Shown here: positions 12,082-12,590 of the stretch, one piece after another
How positions within the stretch are numbered: position 1 is the first letter of the stretch
Layout of the letters: every line of letters begins with the position of its first letter
Origin: Desulfobulbaceae bacterium UBA2262
GTDB taxonomy: Bacteria; Desulfobacterota; Desulfobulbia; Desulfobulbales; Desulfurivibrionaceae
Assembly: GCA_002347185.1 (NCBI GenBank)
Contig: DDXK01000128.1
Coordinates: 1 to 12,590 of the forward strand
Direction of reading: 5' to 3'
Length of the DNA: 12,590 bases
Position numbers and translations under genes: made by a program
The notes under the pieces: generated by a model
What the model was told of the DNA's origin: nothing
Databases searched by the model: none
What the model saw: the letters and a program-made list of their open reading frames with translations, nothing else

Positions 12082-12590
12082 TCAATAGCCCAGCCGTTCA
12101 GCAGCGGGCAGGGCCTTGGCCGGATCGCGGCTCTCGCCGGCGCAGGTCACCCGCACCGCCGAGACGCCGGGCAACGGACACCTCGCTTCGCAGATGCCGC
12201 AGCCCACGCAGAGCGCGTCGACCAGGTAGGGCTGCTTGACCAGGACCCTCTCGCCCCGGCTGTTCTCCACCTCCGCCTCCCGGAATTGTATCGCCTTCTC
12301 CGGGGTGGGGCAATGCTCTTCGCAGACGAGGCAGGGAATCCCCTTGGCATAGGGCAGGCAGCGGTCCCGGTCGAACCAGGCGCTGCCGATCCGCACCTGC
12401 CGCTTCTCGGCCAGACTAAGGGGCCGGAGGGCGCCGCTGGGGCAGACCTGGCCACAGAGGGTGCAGTTGTATTCGCAGTAGCCGGTGCGGGCCTTCAAAA
12501 CCGGCGAGAAGATCCCCTCGAGGCCGCCTTCGAGAAAGGCGGGCTGCAGGCCATTGCCGATGCAAACCTTCATGCACTCCCCGCAGCGCA
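12082..12590 (-). CDS. Polyferredoxin (4Fe-4S protein), C-terminal part (5' end outside window)
   Basis: The C-terminal 168 residues of a multi-cluster ferredoxin; the gene begins beyond the right edge. Reading through the edge gives RCGECMKVC before the Met at 12573, so that Met is internal and not a start. Numbered from the first complete codon, cysteines lie at 2, 5, 9; 38, 42, 45, 49; 77, 86, 89, 93; and 127, 130, 133, 137 (CVGCGICEARCP). This gives up to four [4Fe-4S] sites. The spacing and the CEYNCTLCGQVCPSGAL segment match the ferredoxin module of NapH/MauM-type proteins, often preceded by membrane helices that cannot be seen here. It most likely transfers electrons in a membrane-associated redox chain. 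It is the first gene of the leftward series within the window. Confidence 0.87.
   Translation of the reverse strand, partial: RCGECMKVCIGNGLQPAFLEGGLEGIFSPVLKARTGYCEYNCTLCGQVCPSGALRPLSLAEKRQVRIGSAWFDRDRCLPYAKGIPCLVCEEHCPTPEKAIQFREAEVENSRGERVLVKQPYLVDALCVGCGICEARCPLPGVSAVRVTCAGESRDPAKALPAAERLGY

Noticed and set aside
12082..12573. Complete small ferredoxin starting at the ATG at 12573
   Set aside because: The open frame continues to the window edge and encodes two further cluster cysteines just upstream (RCGEC), so the Met is internal.

Overview
This GC-rich window reads like the chromosome of a Gram-negative deltaproteobacterium (Desulfobacterota). That placement is an inference from gene families and style: an outer-membrane barrel protein with a signal peptide, a NapH/MauM-like polyferredoxin, a SEC-C protein, an FmdB protein and a small four-cysteine protein. 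No rRNA, tRNA, integrase, transposase or CRISPR array was found.

Left part (1-1974): the first 139 codons of a DEAH-box helicase of the HrpA type run leftwards off the edge. A 401-base divergent spacer (418-818) with an AT-rich core and a strong stem-loop follows. Then comes a rightward gene for a 361-aa actin-superfamily ATPase whose phosphate-2 loop lacks the usual aspartate. It ends at a perfect 20-bp stem that can act as a terminator in both directions.

Middle part (1990-7640): a leftward gene encodes an unusual 838-aa protein with two zinc ribbons, one membrane segment, about 96 pentapeptide repeats and a C-terminal beta-rich domain. Divergent from it is a 958-aa bifunctional class A penicillin-binding protein-like enzyme (GT51 plus transpeptidase). 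Its GTG start overlaps the stop of a possible 13-codon leader ORF. Actin-like, pentapeptide and peptidoglycan-synthase genes lie side by side, which suggests, but does not prove, a cell-envelope or morphology neighbourhood.

Right part (7641-12590): two small rightward genes, each with its own candidate promoter, encode a SEC-C zinc-motif protein and an FmdB-type zinc-ribbon protein. A compact leftward series then fills the window to its right edge. In transcription order it holds a polyferredoxin (5' end outside the window), a YhbS-like GNAT acetyltransferase, a membrane-anchored NTF2-like protein, an 87-aa four-cysteine protein, a LolD/MacB-type ABC ATPase, and an outer-membrane beta-barrel protein translationally coupled to the ATPase. 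The barrel gene carries a G8 homopolymer that throws its last 19 or so codons out of frame. This could be phase variation, recent decay or a sequencing error. No permease for the ABC ATPase is visible.

The points most worth a second look are the G8 frameshift, the zinc-ribbon/membrane/pentapeptide protein, the actin-like protein with its structured leader, and the orphan ATPase coupled to a barrel protein.
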